From Bacteroidota bacterium (GTDB lineage Bacteria > Bacteroidota > Bacteroidia > Bacteroidales > 4484-276): a stretch of DNA of 7,674 nucleotides. Shown in pieces: positions 6,723-7,674 of this stretch. Positions within the stretch are counted from its first letter, which is position 1; every line of letters begins with the position of its first letter. The notes under the pieces are model-generated. The model did not search any database, was not told the DNA's origin, and worked only from the letters and a program-made list of their open reading frames with translations. Made by a program: the position numbers and the translations under genes. Location of the stretch: positions 1 through 7,674 of the forward strand of contig JABMQA010000578.1 in the NCBI GenBank assembly GCA_013203545.1, written 5' to 3'.

Positions 6723-7637
6723 ATGAAAAACTTACTATTAATCATGGCTATTATTTTAGCATTTGCGGATATCACTTTTGCTCAAGTGAATTTAGATTCA
6801 GTGCTGGTAGCATATTATCCTTTCAACGGGAATGCAATTGATGAAAGTGGTAATGGGAATAATGGAGTAGTTAATGGGGCAGTACTCACGGAAGATAGGT
6901 TTGGAAATGAAAACTCTGCATTTTGGTTTGATGGTATTTCCAGTTTCATAGAAGTTCCTGACAATGAGAGTTTGGATATAGTTTCAGAAATCTCTATTTC
7001 TGGTTGGCTCAAAAAAGATTCAAATGTTCCCTGGTCCAGCATGGTCACCAAAGGTGGTGAATCTATGGAATATAATAATTATACTGTTCATAACAGTTTT
7101 GATGGGGGCATAATATTTACTGGATTTAGTGATACATCATGTATGAGTAGTGTTGTAATTGCTATTAATGAATGGCATTTTGTAACGTTCACATGGGATG
7201 GGTACATCGGGAAAATTTATATTGATAGCGAAGCAGATAGCTTGAGCTTTATATCGTATGATGGTGAGCTTTATCCTAATAATTTTAGTCTTTTTATTGG
7301 TGTAGATCATCCTGGAGCAACTGAATTTTTTCATGGTTATCTGGATGATATCAGGATATACAAAAGGTGCTTGAACGAAGAGGAAATAGTACTTTTATTT
7401 AATGAAGGCTTAACTAACGTAAAAAAACAAAAAATCCAAGCTGCTTATCAAATAAAGCTATCGCCGAATCCTTTCGATACAAAAACAACAATTGAATTCC
7501 CCAACCCCAACCACTCAAATTACAAATTATCAATTTTCAGTATTTCAGGAAACAAAGTATTTGAAATGGATAATATTAGTACCGACAAATTTGAATTTAA
7601 AAGAGGCAATCTTCCTAATTCTACTTTAACAGATTAG
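6723..7637 (+). CDS. LamG/concanavalin A-like lectin-fold protein with truncated T9SS sorting domain
   Basis: This 304-residue protein has a signal peptide (residues 1-20, ITFA|QVN). A LamG/Laminin_G_3 (concanavalin A-like jelly-roll) domain occupies residues 26-229. Its diagnostic segments are LVAYYPFNGNAIDESGNGNNG (28-48), AFWFDGISSFIEVPD (66-80), ISISGWLKK (90-98), EWHFVTFTWDG (150-160), KIYIDS (164-169) and HGYLDDIRIYKRCLNEEEI (204-222). Such domains bind carbohydrate or protein ligands outside the cell. From residue 244 a type A sorting domain starts normally (LSPNPFDTKTTIEFPN ... ISGNKVFEMDNI ... FKRGNLP) but breaks off at residue 298. The last six residues (NSTLTD) are unrelated, and about 20 expected residues (xGVYxxELKGEKVxxGKxxxK) are missing. 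No other frame downstream restores them. T9SS export depends on the final part of this domain, so the protein is probably stuck in the periplasm or degraded. It lies 30 nt after the Ycf48-like gene and is the last gene of the operon in view. Confidence 0.88.
   Translation: MKNLLLIMAIILAFADITFAQVNLDSVLVAYYPFNGNAIDESGNGNNGVVNGAVLTEDRFGNENSAFWFDGISSFIEVPDNESLDIVSEISISGWLKKDSNVPWSSMVTKGGESMEYNNYTVHNSFDGGIIFTGFSDTSCMSSVVIAINEWHFVTFTWDGYIGKIYIDSEADSLSFISYDGELYPNNFSLFIGVDHPGATEFFHGYLDDIRIYKRCLNEEEIVLLFNEGLTNVKKQKIQAAYQIKLSPNPFDTKTTIEFPNPNHSNYKLSIFSISGNKVFEMDNISTDKFEFKRGNLPNSTLTD
7452..7616 (+). repeat. Type A T9SS sorting-domain copy 4 (truncated)
   Basis: It encodes residues 244-298 of the LamG protein. 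It matches the other copies up to the codons for RGNLP at about 7602-7616, then homology stops abruptly and the frame closes with TAG at 7635-7637. About 60 nt present in the other three copies are absent. Confidence 0.85.
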
Positions 7638-7674
7638 AATAAACAATAAAATGTTGATAACTAAATGATTAAAT
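7638..7674. other. Short AT-rich tail after the truncated LamG gene
   Basis: Only 37 nt remain. A weak 6-bp inverted repeat (ATTCTA at 7618-7623, TAGAAT at 7635-7640, 11-nt loop) spans the stop codon but has no GC content to speak of and no T-run, so I do not call it a terminator. Nothing else is recognisable. Confidence 0.4.

Larger units (their letters stand above)
1480..7637 (+). other. Four-gene operon of T9SS cargo proteins
   Basis: The four genes share one strand, have gaps of only 28, 52 and 30 nt, lack evident terminators between them, and all encode signal peptide plus passenger plus sorting domain. Cotranscription is inferred from this spacing. The shared sorting route and distinct binding folds suggest surface or secreted proteins delivered together, perhaps acting on the same target. 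No secretion-machinery, regulator or enzyme gene is included. Confidence 0.6.

Noticed and set aside
91..7674. CRISPR array, tRNA, rRNA or toxin-antitoxin genes
   Set aside because: I saw no direct repeats with regular spacers outside the propeller coding array, no cloverleaf-like sequence, and no small paired genes.

Overview
The window comes from a Bacteroidota (Bacteroidetes) genome. Four consecutive plus-strand genes encode exported proteins. Each has an N-terminal signal peptide, a different extracellular repeat or lectin-like passenger, and a C-terminal domain of the type A Por secretion (T9SS) sorting kind (NxYPNPF ... ERGNLPxGxYxxELKGEKVxxGKxxxK). The DNA is AT-rich, the ribosome-binding regions are mostly A-rich without a Shine-Dalgarno, and the one convincing promoter has the Bacteroidetes TAnnTTTG form. 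All of this fits. I cannot name a genus.

Left edge (1-1242). Positions 2-100 (+) read as the last 32 codons of a protein that resembles the C-terminus of an IS1595/ISXO2-type transposase. A run ending at 114 looks like the element's terminal inverted repeat. The minus-strand TPR gene (1242-91) runs straight into this end: its eighth TPR unit stops after one helix and the last seven residues are read from element DNA. The TPR gene therefore appears to have been cut by the insertion.

Middle (1243-1479). This is the intergenic space between the TPR gene and the cargo operon, which diverge from it. It holds a good Bacteroidetes promoter for the TPR gene, a perfect 12-bp palindrome (CCCCAATTGGGG) upstream of the operon, and an unusually strong AGGAGG ribosome-binding site for the first cargo gene.

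Cargo operon (1480-7637). Four genes lie head to tail with gaps of 28, 52 and 30 nt: a right-handed beta-helix protein, a seven-repeat SBBP-type beta-propeller protein, a 14-repeat Ycf48/Hcf136-like propeller protein, and a LamG/concanavalin A-like lectin-fold protein. Their passengers are unrelated, yet the sorting domains are close copies even at the DNA level, which suggests cassette duplication or gene conversion. The last gene's sorting domain is broken off after RGNLP, so that protein probably cannot be secreted and anchored normally. No T9SS machinery gene is in the window. The operon supplies substrates for a secretion system encoded elsewhere.

Two of the six coding regions (TPR and LamG) are truncated at their 3' ends, and a third is only a transposase tail. 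The locus looks like a rearranging accessory region of surface-protein genes.
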